From NCBI GenBank assembly GCA_012270975.1, contig JAAXHH010000141.1, positions 186,335-250,334 on the forward strand: a DNA stretch of 64,000 bases, written 5' to 3'. This DNA is from Candidatus Latescibacterota bacterium. Lineage in GTDB: Bacteria; JAAXHH01. The position numbers and the translations under genes are program-made. Below, one piece after another: positions 45,801 through 53,497 of the stretch (within the stretch, counting starts at the first letter, position 1; every line of letters starts with the position of its first letter). The notes below the pieces were generated by a model. It had not been told where the DNA came from. It saw only the letters and a program-made list of their open reading frames with translations, and ran no database searches.

Positions 45801-48800
45801 GACCTGGCTGGCGATCATGCGAACCGAAAGATCCCGCGTGGATGAGATGGGCGAAATCATCGACCCGGGCGTTGTAAAATCCCGTTGCGACCAACGGATC
45901 ACAAGCCGTCGATTCTACGAACGCGCCACCGAATTGGGGTTTGCGTACGGCCCCGCCTTCCGCCAGGTCGACGATGTCGTGTATTCCGACCGGGAAGCGC
46001 TGGCCTTTCTGGTGTTCGGGGATGAAGGGCACGGGCCCTACCGCCTGCATCCCGGTGTCCTGGATGCCGGCCTGCAAGCCCTGCTGATGCTCGTACCGGA
46101 TGACGATCCACACTTGCCGGTTAGCGTGGAAACCATTGTGCTGCAGAGACTTCCAGGACAGCATGAAGTGCTGTTTGCCTATGCCAGACTGCGCGAGACG
46201 ACGAAAGAAGACAGCCTGCTGGCCGACGTGTACCTTGTAGACGAAAAGGGGCTGCCCACAGTGGCTTTGAAAGGCGTAGCCCTGTCACGGGCGAGCGGCT
46301 TGGGAAGCCGTCGCAGCCTCGACAACAACCCCCTCGGACTGTACCGCGAGGAGTGGGTGGCCGACAACCGCTGGGCGGACCGACCGCAACCCAGTTCGGC
46401 GTCCCACTGGTTCGTGCTCGCGGACGACCAACGACTCGGAGGCAAACTGGCCGACGCCCTGTCCCGCCCTGGTGTGAAGAGTGAATTCGTCGACCTATCC
46501 GGTAGTGGATCCGGAAAGAACTGGGACACACTTGCCGATAAACTGGGATTGGTGGAATGCGAGACCGGAAGCTACATCGGTTTGGCAGGTATTTGGACTG
46601 GAGGCGGCAACCGGAAGTCGGGCCGGCATACCGGACCCGCCCTGGAATCCTTTGAACTGGTCCGTACGGTGCTGGACAACCCGGATCTTCCATGCCGCCT
46701 GCGGCTGATCACGGCGGGTGCACAGCCCGTGATGGAGGGTGGCGGAGCATCACCATCACTCACGGCGATCTGGGGCTGCGGTCGGGTCGCCATGCGCGAA
46801 CATCCCGATTTGAACTGTACGCTGATCGACCTCCCGGCCGGGACCGGCGAGATCGATGTGGAGGGTCTTGCGGCGATCACGGGCACGGACTCATTACCTG
46901 GTGAAATTGCCCTGCGGGAAACCGATGTTTACACCCGCCGTCTCGTTCCCTTCGTTCCGAAGCGGAGCGAAGCGAAAACCGTAACCGCTTGTTCAAAAAC
47001 AAGTTACATACTATCGCAGCCCACACCAGGGTCAATCGACGACCTCCATTTCAAAACGAAACCGGAACCTTGCCCCGGACCAGACGAGGTGGTCATTCGC
47101 GTGCGGGCCGCCGCATTGAATTTCCGGGACGTGCTGACTGCCCTCGGCGTGTTGAAGGAACCATCACGGCGGCCACCGTCTTTCGGATGGGAATGCGTCG
47201 GTGAAGTGGTCGCACGCGGCGACAAGACAGACTCCGTGGAAATCGGCGATGTGGCTATGGGGATGGTGCCTGCGGCTCTGGCCGGACACGTCACCGCGAA
47301 GGCCGACCTGGTCGTCCGAAAACCCGAGCACCTGGGCATCGAGGAGGCCGTCACGCTGCCTGTGGCTTTTCTGACGGCATACCTGGGCCTCGTGGTACGC
47401 GGCGGGATATCCACCGGTGACCGGGTTCTTGTACATAACGCGTCCGGCGGAGTGGGACTGGCCGCCCTTCAAATCGCCTGTCAGGCGGGAGCTGAGGTGT
47501 TCGCCACGGCAGGGTCTGAAGAAAAACGCGCCTTACTGCGGGAAATGGGCGTTCCGCACGTGATGGATTCCCGATCGCTGGAATTCGCCGAAGAGATCAC
47601 GGAAAAGACTGCTGGGAAGGGCATGGATATCGTGCTAAACACCCTCTCCGGCCCCGCCATGAGGACTTCCCTGTCCGTGCTGGCACCCCATGGGCGTTTC
47701 ATCGAGATCGGAAAAACCGATGCGCTGAACCACGGTTCCATCGACCTCAACCGGTTCGACCAAAATCGGTCCTATCATCCCATTGATCTCGCGCAGTTCA
47801 TTGAGAAACGGCCGGACCGGGCAGGTGACTTGCTACAGAAGATCGTCGACATGGCCGGAGATGGCACGATACACCCCCTGCCGTATCAGGTCTTCCCGAT
47901 GAAACGGGCGCGGGAGGCCTTCCGGTTCATGTCGCAGGCCCGGCACACGGGCAAACTGGTACTCGTGGACGACGGAGCACCGGTTCCTGTGATCCTGAGC
48001 GGCGAAGATCCGATTATTCGATCGGGTGGAACCTACCTCGTCACGGGCGGCGCGGGCGGAATCGGCCGTTTCCTGACCGGCTGGCTGCTCGACCGGGGAG
48101 CCGGCCTGGTGGTCGTAACGGGCCGAAGGCCAATCGAGAAGGCGTCACCGGAAGCCGATCCCACCGGTAAAGTGAGGTATGTTCAGGCCGACGTGACCGA
48201 TCGGGAGATGATGGAACATCTCGTGGCGGATCTGAAATCGGAGCATGGGCCGGTCAGGGGCGTTTTTCACGCGGCTGGCGTGCTGGACGATGGTATATTG
48301 CTCACCCAGACGATGGAGCGGTTCCGTCAGGTACTCGAGCCCAAGACGACTGGCGCGTGGCTGCTGCACGAGTTAACGAAGGGCCTCGAATTGGACCTCT
48401 TTGTCCTGTTTTCCTCGGTGGCTTCTATGGTCGGCACCGCGGGCCAGGCGTCCTACGCCGCCGCAAACGCCTATCTCGACGGCCTGGCGGACCTCAGACG
48501 CCAAGAGGGTTTGCCAGTTACGACGATTAACTGGGGACCCTGGGAAGGTACGGGCATGGCGGCAGAAGAACTCACCGCCGATCGCCTCAAGCGGCAGGGA
48601 CTGCGCCCGATCCCGCCCGACGAAGCGGGCGCGCTGCTTGACCGGATATTGCGTCGTGACGTCCACCATGTCGGCGTGTTCCCTACGACGGAACCCACGG
48701 GAGAATCGCTGATCGCACGGTTCCTGTCTTCTGATAGTCATCCGGAACTGGTACCACAGTCGATCTTACCGCTATCGAGAGCGGACTTGTACGCTCTGTC

Positions 48801-49089
48801 CGCGAACGATCTCCGCGTCTACATCGAGGAATTCGTGACCGATGCGATCTGTCGGATCGTGGAAGTAGAACCGGGAAGCGTGGAACCGGGACAGACCTGG
48901 CGCAGCCTGGGAGTGGATTCTCTCATGGCCGTGGAATTGAGGAACCGAATCGAGGCGGGATTGCACGTGTCGGTTCCGGTAGAGACCTTGCAGTCGGAAA
49001 CCGCCATCAACCAGACGATCAACAGGTTGTTGGAGGGGTTTAAAAGCCACGAGTCGGACTCGAACCGACGACCTATTCATTACGAATGA
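42790..49089 (+). CDS. Single-module reducing type I polyketide synthase (KS-AT-DH-ER-KR-ACP)
   Basis: A 2,099-residue multidomain synthase. KS is at about 3-420: C171 in DTACSSSLTA, H306 in EAHGTGTPTGD and H341 in NIGHTEAAAG. AT is at about 535-850: S632 in GHSVGEIAG, and a later IAYHSGQM motif, closer to the malonyl-type HAFH than to YASH. DH is at about 885-1180: H927 in SHPILADHKVLG and D1092 in GVLDAGLQALL. A structural, non-catalytic KR half follows (about 1200-1400). ER is at about 1430-1740, with NASGGVGLAALQ at 1550-1561. KR is at about 1745-1960: TGGAGGIG at 1752-1759 and Y1889. ACP is at about 2010-2080, with S2044 in GVDSLMAVELR. There is no thioesterase. Size and order match mycocerosic-acid-synthase-like iterative enzymes. 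It is coupled to the lipoate-ligase gene. The last 14 codons (from 49045) are antisense to a tRNA. Confidence 0.95.
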   Translation: MSDEPVAITGIACRFPGGISTPQSFWEFILNGGDAIRVVPDERKALWSYWPDRGEYPDCGGFVDEIDRFDAGFFKISPREARHIDPQQRILLELAWEALEDARIPPAKLEGRSVGVYVGIFLDEYWDLQRYAAPSSVGMHTNTGGTLSIAANRISYFLDLQGPSIAVDTACSSSLTAIHLACRDIQAGTCTAALAGGANLLLTPQTTRGFQQAQMLSPDGRCRAFDQGANGYGRSDGAGMVVLKPLAAAMEDGDAIYAVVHGSAINQDGRSRGLTVPGQSAQEAVIESAARAGGVSASRLAFVEAHGTGTPTGDPIEAMAIGRATGSTGCLIGSVKTNIGHTEAAAGVAGVIKTALSLKHGILPPSLHFTDPNPDIPFEELGLRVVTEPENLPRPTYAGVNSFGFGGANAHVVLGSPPVMELHEEPSNTQPARELQTTETDATRRQPVLQAPRLLVLSTHSTAALKEKASDTVSLLRSHPDTPPGDLAAALALHRSHLDHRLALLFEESGEAVRDLEEFCGGGIPDRFETGRTGAHATPVVFVFTGMGPQWYGMDQALYDEAPPFREALDEFDHLFAAISGRSLLEVMRTGTTGERMADVAVAQPANMALQWALAALWRSLGVGPQIVVGHSVGEIAGACVTGAISLEEGVRIIYQRSRLQKAMQGRGEMLAVGVSPEEAGELIEPYDASLSIAAVNSPASVTISGEAADIDRLQDAIEDRRLFCQKLHTEIAYHSGQMDGIREDFLASLNGLSPSKTRVPLLSTVTGAQADGTELDADHWWRNIRSPVLFDRIFEEVSDGGEALYLQIGPHPVLSTAIYENLAQHNQPGHALATLRRDRGAWDVLLESVAKCYVHGHAINWERLMDSPRVSVQLPPYPWQKERYWLDGMDHHPGGLYPHPLIGPAVESSVDPDSRIWERAISLESHPILADHKVLGRSIMSLAGQIEMLFETLDAADIPVAFTSLELLHPLLLPEIGAHRFQIVQRQNRYTLSSKPESQETASTWLAIMRTERSRVDEMGEIIDPGVVKSRCDQRITSRRFYERATELGFAYGPAFRQVDDVVYSDREALAFLVFGDEGHGPYRLHPGVLDAGLQALLMLVPDDDPHLPVSVETIVLQRLPGQHEVLFAYARLRETTKEDSLLADVYLVDEKGLPTVALKGVALSRASGLGSRRSLDNNPLGLYREEWVADNRWADRPQPSSASHWFVLADDQRLGGKLADALSRPGVKSEFVDLSGSGSGKNWDTLADKLGLVECETGSYIGLAGIWTGGGNRKSGRHTGPALESFELVRTVLDNPDLPCRLRLITAGAQPVMEGGGASPSLTAIWGCGRVAMREHPDLNCTLIDLPAGTGEIDVEGLAAITGTDSLPGEIALRETDVYTRRLVPFVPKRSEAKTVTACSKTSYILSQPTPGSIDDLHFKTKPEPCPGPDEVVIRVRAAALNFRDVLTALGVLKEPSRRPPSFGWECVGEVVARGDKTDSVEIGDVAMGMVPAALAGHVTAKADLVVRKPEHLGIEEAVTLPVAFLTAYLGLVVRGGISTGDRVLVHNASGGVGLAALQIACQAGAEVFATAGSEEKRALLREMGVPHVMDSRSLEFAEEITEKTAGKGMDIVLNTLSGPAMRTSLSVLAPHGRFIEIGKTDALNHGSIDLNRFDQNRSYHPIDLAQFIEKRPDRAGDLLQKIVDMAGDGTIHPLPYQVFPMKRAREAFRFMSQARHTGKLVLVDDGAPVPVILSGEDPIIRSGGTYLVTGGAGGIGRFLTGWLLDRGAGLVVVTGRRPIEKASPEADPTGKVRYVQADVTDREMMEHLVADLKSEHGPVRGVFHAAGVLDDGILLTQTMERFRQVLEPKTTGAWLLHELTKGLELDLFVLFSSVASMVGTAGQASYAAANAYLDGLADLRRQEGLPVTTINWGPWEGTGMAAEELTADRLKRQGLRPIPPDEAGALLDRILRRDVHHVGVFPTTEPTGESLIARFLSSDSHPELVPQSILPLSRADLYALSANDLRVYIEEFVTDAICRIVEVEPGSVEPGQTWRSLGVDSLMAVELRNRIEAGLHVSVPVETLQSETAINQTINRLLEGFKSHESDSNRRPIHYE

Positions 49090-49117
49090 ATTGCTCTACC
49101 AACTGAGCTATCGTGGC
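49045..49117 (-). tRNA. tRNA-Thr (anticodon CGU)
   Basis: A complete 73-nt cloverleaf on the minus strand. The acceptor is GCCACGA with TCGTGGC, the D arm is GCTC/GAGC, the anticodon stem is ATTCA/TGAAT around TTCGTAA (anticodon at 49082-49084), and the T arm is GTCGG/CCGAC with TTCGAGT. There is no encoded CCA. It overlaps the last 45 bp of the polyketide synthase gene on the opposite strand. Its own promoter is at 49135-49163. Confidence 0.96.
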
Positions 49118-49134
49118 CTGTTAAATCCGCGCTC

Positions 49135-49163
49135 AATATATGCTTTGGCAGCCCTGGATGCAA
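49135..49163 (-). promoter_or_regulatory. Predicted promoter of tRNA-Thr
   Basis: On the minus strand TTGCAT (49158-49163), a 17-bp spacer and TATATT (49135-49140), followed by TGAGCGCGG, a GC-rich discriminator. The start point would be near 49128, 11 nt before the mature 5' end. Confidence 0.6.
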
Positions 49164-49170
49164 CCCGTTT

Positions 49171-50472
49171 TTAGGCCTCGACGGATTCCATGGACCGGGC
49201 GATATGCGCCCGCGTTCCGAAGATATCGAAACACTCCCGCTGGTTGGTCTGCATGAGCCGGAGGGCCACGTCCATGGCCTGTTTTTCGGTGAGGAGGCCG
49301 TCGCGCACCTCGGCTTCCAGGGCGCGGCTGAGCCACCGCCGCGCCTGCACGGCGTAGGCATAGGCGCTGGTGGGCCAGCCGGTGTCCCCGCCGAAGGCGA
49401 ACAGCTTGTTGATCGGCACGGCGTGGATGAAGCGGCGGACGAAATCGCAGGAGCTGAAGGGATCGATGGACCAGGCCCAGCAGAGGTCCACCCACACGTT
49501 GGGATAGTGCTTGGCGAGGGCGATCAGTTCGTGGCTGTATGGATAGGCGATGTGCATCAGCACAAATCTAGCGTCGAGGTAGCGAGCCAGCAGTCCACAC
49601 AGATTCCCGCTTTTGATCCGGTCCACCGGCATCCGGCTGTGACCCGCGTAGTAACCGGTGTGGATCTTGAACGGAAGGTTGTGTTCGATAGAATGCTCGA
49701 CGCCCCGCGCCCAACACCAGTCCCCCAGGCACAGCAACGCTTCCTCCGGCGCGCCATCCGGATTGCTAAGAACGATATCCAGGGCCCTGGCGGCTTCGTC
49801 GTCGCTGCGTTCCACCCACCGGAGCGTCCTTGAATAGGCGTGCTGGGCCTTGACCGCGATGGCGCGTGATCCGTATTTCGCGAAAATCGCGGCCATGGCG
49901 TCTCGGAGGCTGTCCAGCCCGTCCACCGTAATCCCCGTTTCCTCCACGATTTTCTCCACGGGCACCTCCCCATTGCAGAATCCCACCCACGAGACATCGT
50001 AGAGAAAGAAATCCGGACCGGAGACATCCGGTTCGCACGCCCAGACGAAGTTGTCGATCTGCACGTGATCCAGGCCCGCGCGGTTCCGCAACAGTGCCAG
50101 GCGCTGGCCGGGGCCCCGTAATCGGTCGTTCTCGGCCTGCGCTGCCACCAGGCCGTCGACCGTAATCTCGGCCATGCCGTACACGTCTTCCGCCAGGATG
50201 CGCACCGCTTCGCCGTATCCTGTATGTTTCACGGCTTCCCAGGCTTTACGGACGGGCTCGAAGCGGTCTGCCACGCCTCCCTTACCGGGATCCAGCAGGG
50301 CATTTACATCCTCCTGCGAAGCGCCGGCGACCACGAGATCCGCCGGGACGTAGTTCTCGAAGAGATCCTGCAGCACGTCCGGCCCGTTTGCAACCCAATC
50401 CTCTTCGAACCTGAGATGTTCGTGGGTGTCGATGAGCGGCGTCTCGTGGATGTACCGGGACAGATCGGACAT
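49171..50472 (-). CDS. Amidohydrolase family 2-type metal-dependent hydrolase
   Basis: A 433-residue TIM-barrel hydrolase. The first metal motif is DTHEHL with H17 and H19. FKIHTGYYAGHSR near 265-277 and VLMHIAYPYSHE near 303-314 supply further histidines, and FGGDTGWP near 372 probably supplies the catalytic aspartate. Architecture and size recall uronate isomerase and uncharacterised amidohydrolases. The substrate is unknown. It starts with ATG at 50472 preceded by AGGAGG. tRNA genes flank it on both sides, in the same direction. Confidence 0.82.
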   Translation of the reverse strand: MSDLSRYIHETPLIDTHEHLRFEEDWVANGPDVLQDLFENYVPADLVVAGASQEDVNALLDPGKGGVADRFEPVRKAWEAVKHTGYGEAVRILAEDVYGMAEITVDGLVAAQAENDRLRGPGQRLALLRNRAGLDHVQIDNFVWACEPDVSGPDFFLYDVSWVGFCNGEVPVEKIVEETGITVDGLDSLRDAMAAIFAKYGSRAIAVKAQHAYSRTLRWVERSDDEAARALDIVLSNPDGAPEEALLCLGDWCWARGVEHSIEHNLPFKIHTGYYAGHSRMPVDRIKSGNLCGLLARYLDARFVLMHIAYPYSHELIALAKHYPNVWVDLCWAWSIDPFSSCDFVRRFIHAVPINKLFAFGGDTGWPTSAYAYAVQARRWLSRALEAEVRDGLLTEKQAMDVALRLMQTNQRECFDIFGTRAHIARSMESVEA

Positions 50473-50538
50473 GAAGATCCTCCTGCGTAATGTGCGCGGG
50501 GAAGCGGAAAACAGTTGAAATCTGGCGAAGACCGGGAA

Positions 50539-50611
50539 TACCCCCGGGGTGAGTCGAACACCCGACCAACGGTTTAGGAAACCGTTGCTCTATCCACTGA
50601 GCTACGGGGGC
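50539..50611 (-). tRNA. tRNA-Arg (anticodon CCU)
   Basis: A 73-nt cloverleaf on the minus strand. The acceptor is GCCCCCG with CGGGGGT (G1 to U72 is a wobble pair), the D arm is GCTC/GAGC, the anticodon stem is ACGGT/ACCGT around TTCCTAA, the T arm is GGGTG/CACCC with TTCGACT, and the discriminator is A. There is no encoded CCA. Promoter at 50637-50665. Confidence 0.95.
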
Positions 50612-50636
50612 TGGAGTGTAGTTCCGGTCCGTGCTC

Positions 50637-50665
50637 AACATATGAACGCGCCTGCCAAGTGTCAA
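50637..50665 (-). promoter_or_regulatory. Predicted promoter of tRNA-Arg
   Basis: On the minus strand TTGACA (50660-50665), a 17-bp spacer and TATGTT (50637-50642), then GAGCACGG. The segment TAT[A/G]TTGAGC[G/A]CGG is shared with the tRNA-Thr promoter. Confidence 0.65.
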
Positions 50666-50699
50666 CGCCTTAATGCGGACGTCCAGGTAGTGAATGATC

Positions 50700-50728
50700 T
50701 TGTCATCTCCTACACGCCGGCATATATT
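50700..50728 (+). promoter_or_regulatory. Predicted promoter of the alcohol dehydrogenase gene
   Basis: TTGTCA (50700-50705), a 17-bp spacer and TATATT (50723-50728), about 60 nt before the leader end at 50796. Confidence 0.5.
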
Positions 50729-50795
50729 CTGACCGCCCAATTCGGCAGTGCATCGAGCGGCAGAAACACTGTATGCGAAGAGCGGGGACTACAGG

Positions 50796-51821
50796 ATGAA
50801 AGGACTGGTCAAATACGACCACGGACCGGTCAACATGGAAGTCCGGGATATGCCGGTTCCGGAACCTCGTTCCGGGGAGGTTCGGGTGGAGATCCGGGCC
50901 GCGGGGATCTGCGGTACGGACATCCACATTTACAAGGACGAGTACCCGTATAATCCGCCGGTGATCATGGGCCACGAGTTCTCCGGCATCGTGGACGAGG
51001 TGGCCGATACGGACGAATACCGGCCGGGCGACGCGGTGACCGGCATTCCGACCACCGTGGTCTGCGGCGTGTGCAGGTACTGTGCGGCGGGCCAGCACAG
51101 CCTGTGCGACAGCCGTCTGTCCATCGGCAGCGGGGTGCACGGCGTATTTGCGAAGTACGTGGTCATGCCAACCTGGGCGCTACGCAGGATTCCGGAACAC
51201 CTGGACCTCACCATTGGCGCGTTGAGCGAACCTCTGTGCTGCTGCGTCAAGGCCGTCTCCATACGAACGTCCGTTACCGCTGGCGACGTGGCGGTGGTGA
51301 CGGGACCCGGCCCCATCGGCCTGTTGACGACCCAGGTAGCGAAGGCGGAAGGCGCCTACGTCATTCTGACCGGCACCTCGGCCGATGCCGAGCGGCTCGA
51401 ACTCGGGGCCCGGTGGGCCGACGAGACCGTCGACATCGAAGCGGTCGACCTGCTCGATCTCGTCAGGAATCGAACCCAGGGCTACGGCGCCGACGTGGTG
51501 TACGAATGCTCCGGGTCGGCGGCGGCCACCCGTTCGGCCATCGAACTGGTGCGGAAACAGGGCACCATCATGCAGATCGGCCTGCACGGCAGCCCTTTCG
51601 AGGTGGATTTCTTCCCGGCGGAGTTGAAGGAAATCGATATACGGACCTCCTTCGCCGGATCCCTCGATGCCTGGGACCGCACCATGGTGATGCTGGATCA
51701 GCGCAGGATCGAACTGGAACCAATCGTTTCGGACGTGGTTCCATTAACTGAGTGGGAAAACGCGTTCCGGCGGCTATTGAACAAGGAAGGCATGAAGATC
51801 CTGTTTGAGCCGGTCGATTAA
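50796..51821 (+). CDS. Zinc-dependent medium-chain alcohol dehydrogenase
   Basis: A 341-residue MDR enzyme. Catalytic zinc ligands are C39 (GICGTDIHIY), H60 and E61 (GHEFSG). The structural zinc is bound by C90, C93, C96 and C104. The Rossmann motif GPGPIG lies near 174. The GTDIHIYKDEYP form is like threonine and sorbitol/polyol dehydrogenases, so a polyol or 2,3-diol oxidation is a reasonable guess. The start ATG at 50796 gives the family N-terminus MKGLVKYDHGPV. An SDR gene follows after 14 bp, probably as an operon. Confidence 0.9.
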   Translation: MKGLVKYDHGPVNMEVRDMPVPEPRSGEVRVEIRAAGICGTDIHIYKDEYPYNPPVIMGHEFSGIVDEVADTDEYRPGDAVTGIPTTVVCGVCRYCAAGQHSLCDSRLSIGSGVHGVFAKYVVMPTWALRRIPEHLDLTIGALSEPLCCCVKAVSIRTSVTAGDVAVVTGPGPIGLLTTQVAKAEGAYVILTGTSADAERLELGARWADETVDIEAVDLLDLVRNRTQGYGADVVYECSGSAAATRSAIELVRKQGTIMQIGLHGSPFEVDFFPAELKEIDIRTSFAGSLDAWDRTMVMLDQRRIELEPIVSDVVPLTEWENAFRRLLNKEGMKILFEPVD

Positions 51822-51835
51822 CGAAAGGACTTGAA

Positions 51836-52606
51836 ATGGACCTGGGATTGAAGGACAAAGTCGCGCTGGTTACCGGCTCCAGCCGGGGTATCGGGCGGTC
51901 GATCGCCCTGGGCTTCGCGGACGAGGGATGCCACGTCAGCCTGAGCGCAAGGGGAGAAGAACGGTTGCTCGAAACCGAGAAGGAAGTCGCGCAGAAGGGC
52001 GTCGAGACGCTGGCGACGGCGGGAGACCTGACCACGGCCGAGGGTATAGAACGGGTCGTGGAGGCCACGCTGGAACGCTGGGGACGCATCGACATCCTGG
52101 TCAACAACGTGGGGGGCAGCGTCTGGAACCCTTTTGACGATGTTTCGGATGACGAATGGCTCTACGTGTTCAACCTGAACATGTTCGCCGCCGTGCGGGC
52201 GACGCGGGCCGTGCTCCCGGCGATGCGCGAGCAGGGAAGCGGTTCGATTGTCACGATCTCCTCGATCTTCGGCCGCGAAGCGGGCGGACCCGCCACCTAC
52301 AACGCCACGAAGGCCGCTGAGATCTCCATGGGAAAAACGCTCGCCAAGGAAGTGGCCAAGACCGGCATCCGCGTGAACACAGTGGCACCGGGCTCGATCA
52401 TATTTCCCGGGGGCAACTGGCAGAAACGCCTGGACGCGGACCCGGATGGCATCGCCAAGTTCGTGGAGCAGGAGCTGCCGGCTGGTCGCTTCGGCAAGCC
52501 CGAAGAGATCGCGGACGTGGTGGTCTTCCTGTCGTCCGACCGGGCAAGCTGGGTGACCGGCGCCTGCATCAACGTGGATGGATGTCAGTCCCGTTCATTA
52601 ATTTAG
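51836..52606 (+). CDS. Short-chain dehydrogenase/reductase
   Basis: A 256-residue classical SDR with cofactor motif TGSSRGIG (13-20), NNVG (90-93), the catalytic S142/S143 region (ISSIFG), Y155 and K159 (YNATKAAE). The substrate is unknown. Two oxidoreductases side by side suggest successive oxidations of a sugar-like compound. SD AAAGGA precedes the ATG at 51836. The spacer after it contains an imperfect 33-bp repeat. Confidence 0.88.
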   Translation: MDLGLKDKVALVTGSSRGIGRSIALGFADEGCHVSLSARGEERLLETEKEVAQKGVETLATAGDLTTAEGIERVVEATLERWGRIDILVNNVGGSVWNPFDDVSDDEWLYVFNLNMFAAVRATRAVLPAMREQGSGSIVTISSIFGREAGGPATYNATKAAEISMGKTLAKEVAKTGIRVNTVAPGSIIFPGGNWQKRLDADPDGIAKFVEQELPAGRFGKPEEIADVVVFLSSDRASWVTGACINVDGCQSRSLI

Positions 52607-52614
52607 GACACTCG

Positions 52615-52667
52615 GTAGATACGTGGTAGACACACAGTGAGTTTAGTGTAGATACACGGTAGGCACG
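52615..52667. repeat. Imperfect 33-bp-period direct repeat in the SDR-TPR spacer
   Basis: GTAGATAC recurs at 52615 and 52648, each followed by a similar GGTAG[A/G]CAC, so about 16 of the first 20 positions match. It is short and degenerate and reads as a remnant of duplication. Confidence 0.5.
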
Positions 52668-52691
52668 TACGATTCGCGGAGGATGCGCGAC

Positions 52692-53003
52692 ATGAACTCG
52701 CGCCTTGAACAGCTTGAGTTGCTCGCCAGTAAAGATCCCGACGATCCCTTCATCCAGTATGCGATCGCGCTGGAATACCTGAGCTCGAAACGGCTCGAAG
52801 AGGCGGCGGGCATCCTGGAACGGCTCATGGAAGCATCTCCGGACTACACGGCGGGCTATCACCAGGCCGGGCGGGTCTACGAACAACTCGACCGCGACGA
52901 AGAAGCCCGCAGATGCTACGAGCGGGGTATCGTCGTGGCGGAACGCCAGGGCGACGCCAAGGACCTGGACGAAATGCGGGAGGCCTTGGCGTTTCTGGAT
53001 TGA
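52692..53003 (+). CDS. Small tetratricopeptide-repeat protein
   Basis: A 103-residue protein made of about two and a half TPR helices pairs: PFIQYAIALEYLSSKRLEEA, then AGYHQAGRVYEQLDRDEEA with the A-Y/L-A spacing of the motif. It is a likely protein-interaction module with no catalytic site, and the role is unknown. ATG 52692 is preferred to ATG 52683 because GGAGG (52678-52682) would touch the latter. The small membrane protein gene lies just downstream in the same frame. Confidence 0.75.
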   Translation: MNSRLEQLELLASKDPDDPFIQYAIALEYLSSKRLEEAAGILERLMEASPDYTAGYHQAGRVYEQLDRDEEARRCYERGIVVAERQGDAKDLDEMREALAFLD

Positions 53004-53013
53004 CTTGAAGCTG

Positions 53014-53047
53014 CAGGACGGACGCAACGACAGGACAGACGCAAAGC
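53014..53047. repeat. 17-bp tandem repeat after the TPR gene
   Basis: The unit CAGGAC[G/A]GACGCAA occurs at 53014-53030 and 53031-53047. It lies between the TPR stop and the start region of the next gene. Confidence 0.75.
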
Positions 53048-53063
53048 AATAGGAATCGAGCAA

Positions 53064-53420
53064 ATAGACCGAAAACTACTGATACGCATAGCCCAGGACG
53101 TATTCGGATGGGCTTTTATCGTAATAGGCGCCCTGGGCGTCTTCCTGCCGCTGCTGCAGGGCGTGCTGTTCATGGTGATCGGGCTGACGATCCTGTCCAC
53201 GCGCTACGCCTTCGCCCGGCGCATGCTGGACCGGCTGGAGCGGAAGTATCCTGAAATCTACGCCAAGGTAGAGCGGCTCAAGGTCCGGTTCGCCGAGAGC
53301 AAACCGCTCCTGCTGACCCTGGGTACTATCCTGATTGTCCTGCTGGGCGTGGGGATCTACCTGGCCGTCCTGGGGTTCAAGACGGCTTACGCGAAGATCG
53401 CGCCGATCCTGTTGAACTAA
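53064..53420 (+). CDS. PGPGW-like small membrane protein with no conventional start
   Basis: About 118 residues with helices FGWAFIVIGALGVFLPLL and VLFMVIGLTILSTRYAFARR, and later LLLTLGTILIVLLGVGIYLAVL. The order 'GW/helix/P-x-x-x-G/helix/R-basic' resembles the PGPGW family of small membrane proteins. The first conventional start, GTG 53163, would remove the first helix. The frame is open from the TPR stop (53003), with no ATG, GTG or TTG before 53163. ATA at 53064 is 9 nt after AGGA, and CTG lies at 53079. I annotate from 53064 tentatively. Confidence 0.55.
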   Translation: MDRKLLIRIAQDVFGWAFIVIGALGVFLPLLQGVLFMVIGLTILSTRYAFARRMLDRLERKYPEIYAKVERLKVRFAESKPLLLTLGTILIVLLGVGIYLAVLGFKTAYAKIAPILLN

Positions 53421-53497
53421 GGGGATCCTCGTCGGATCTGGCGGGCGAAAAGCGTATTCAGGCCACGCGGCGAGGCAGCAGGTCAGGCGACTCGGCG

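Noticed and set aside
49045-49117. Integrated element at the tRNA-Thr gene
   Set aside because: No integrase, no phage or conjugation genes, and I found no second copy of the tRNA 3' segment in the window.
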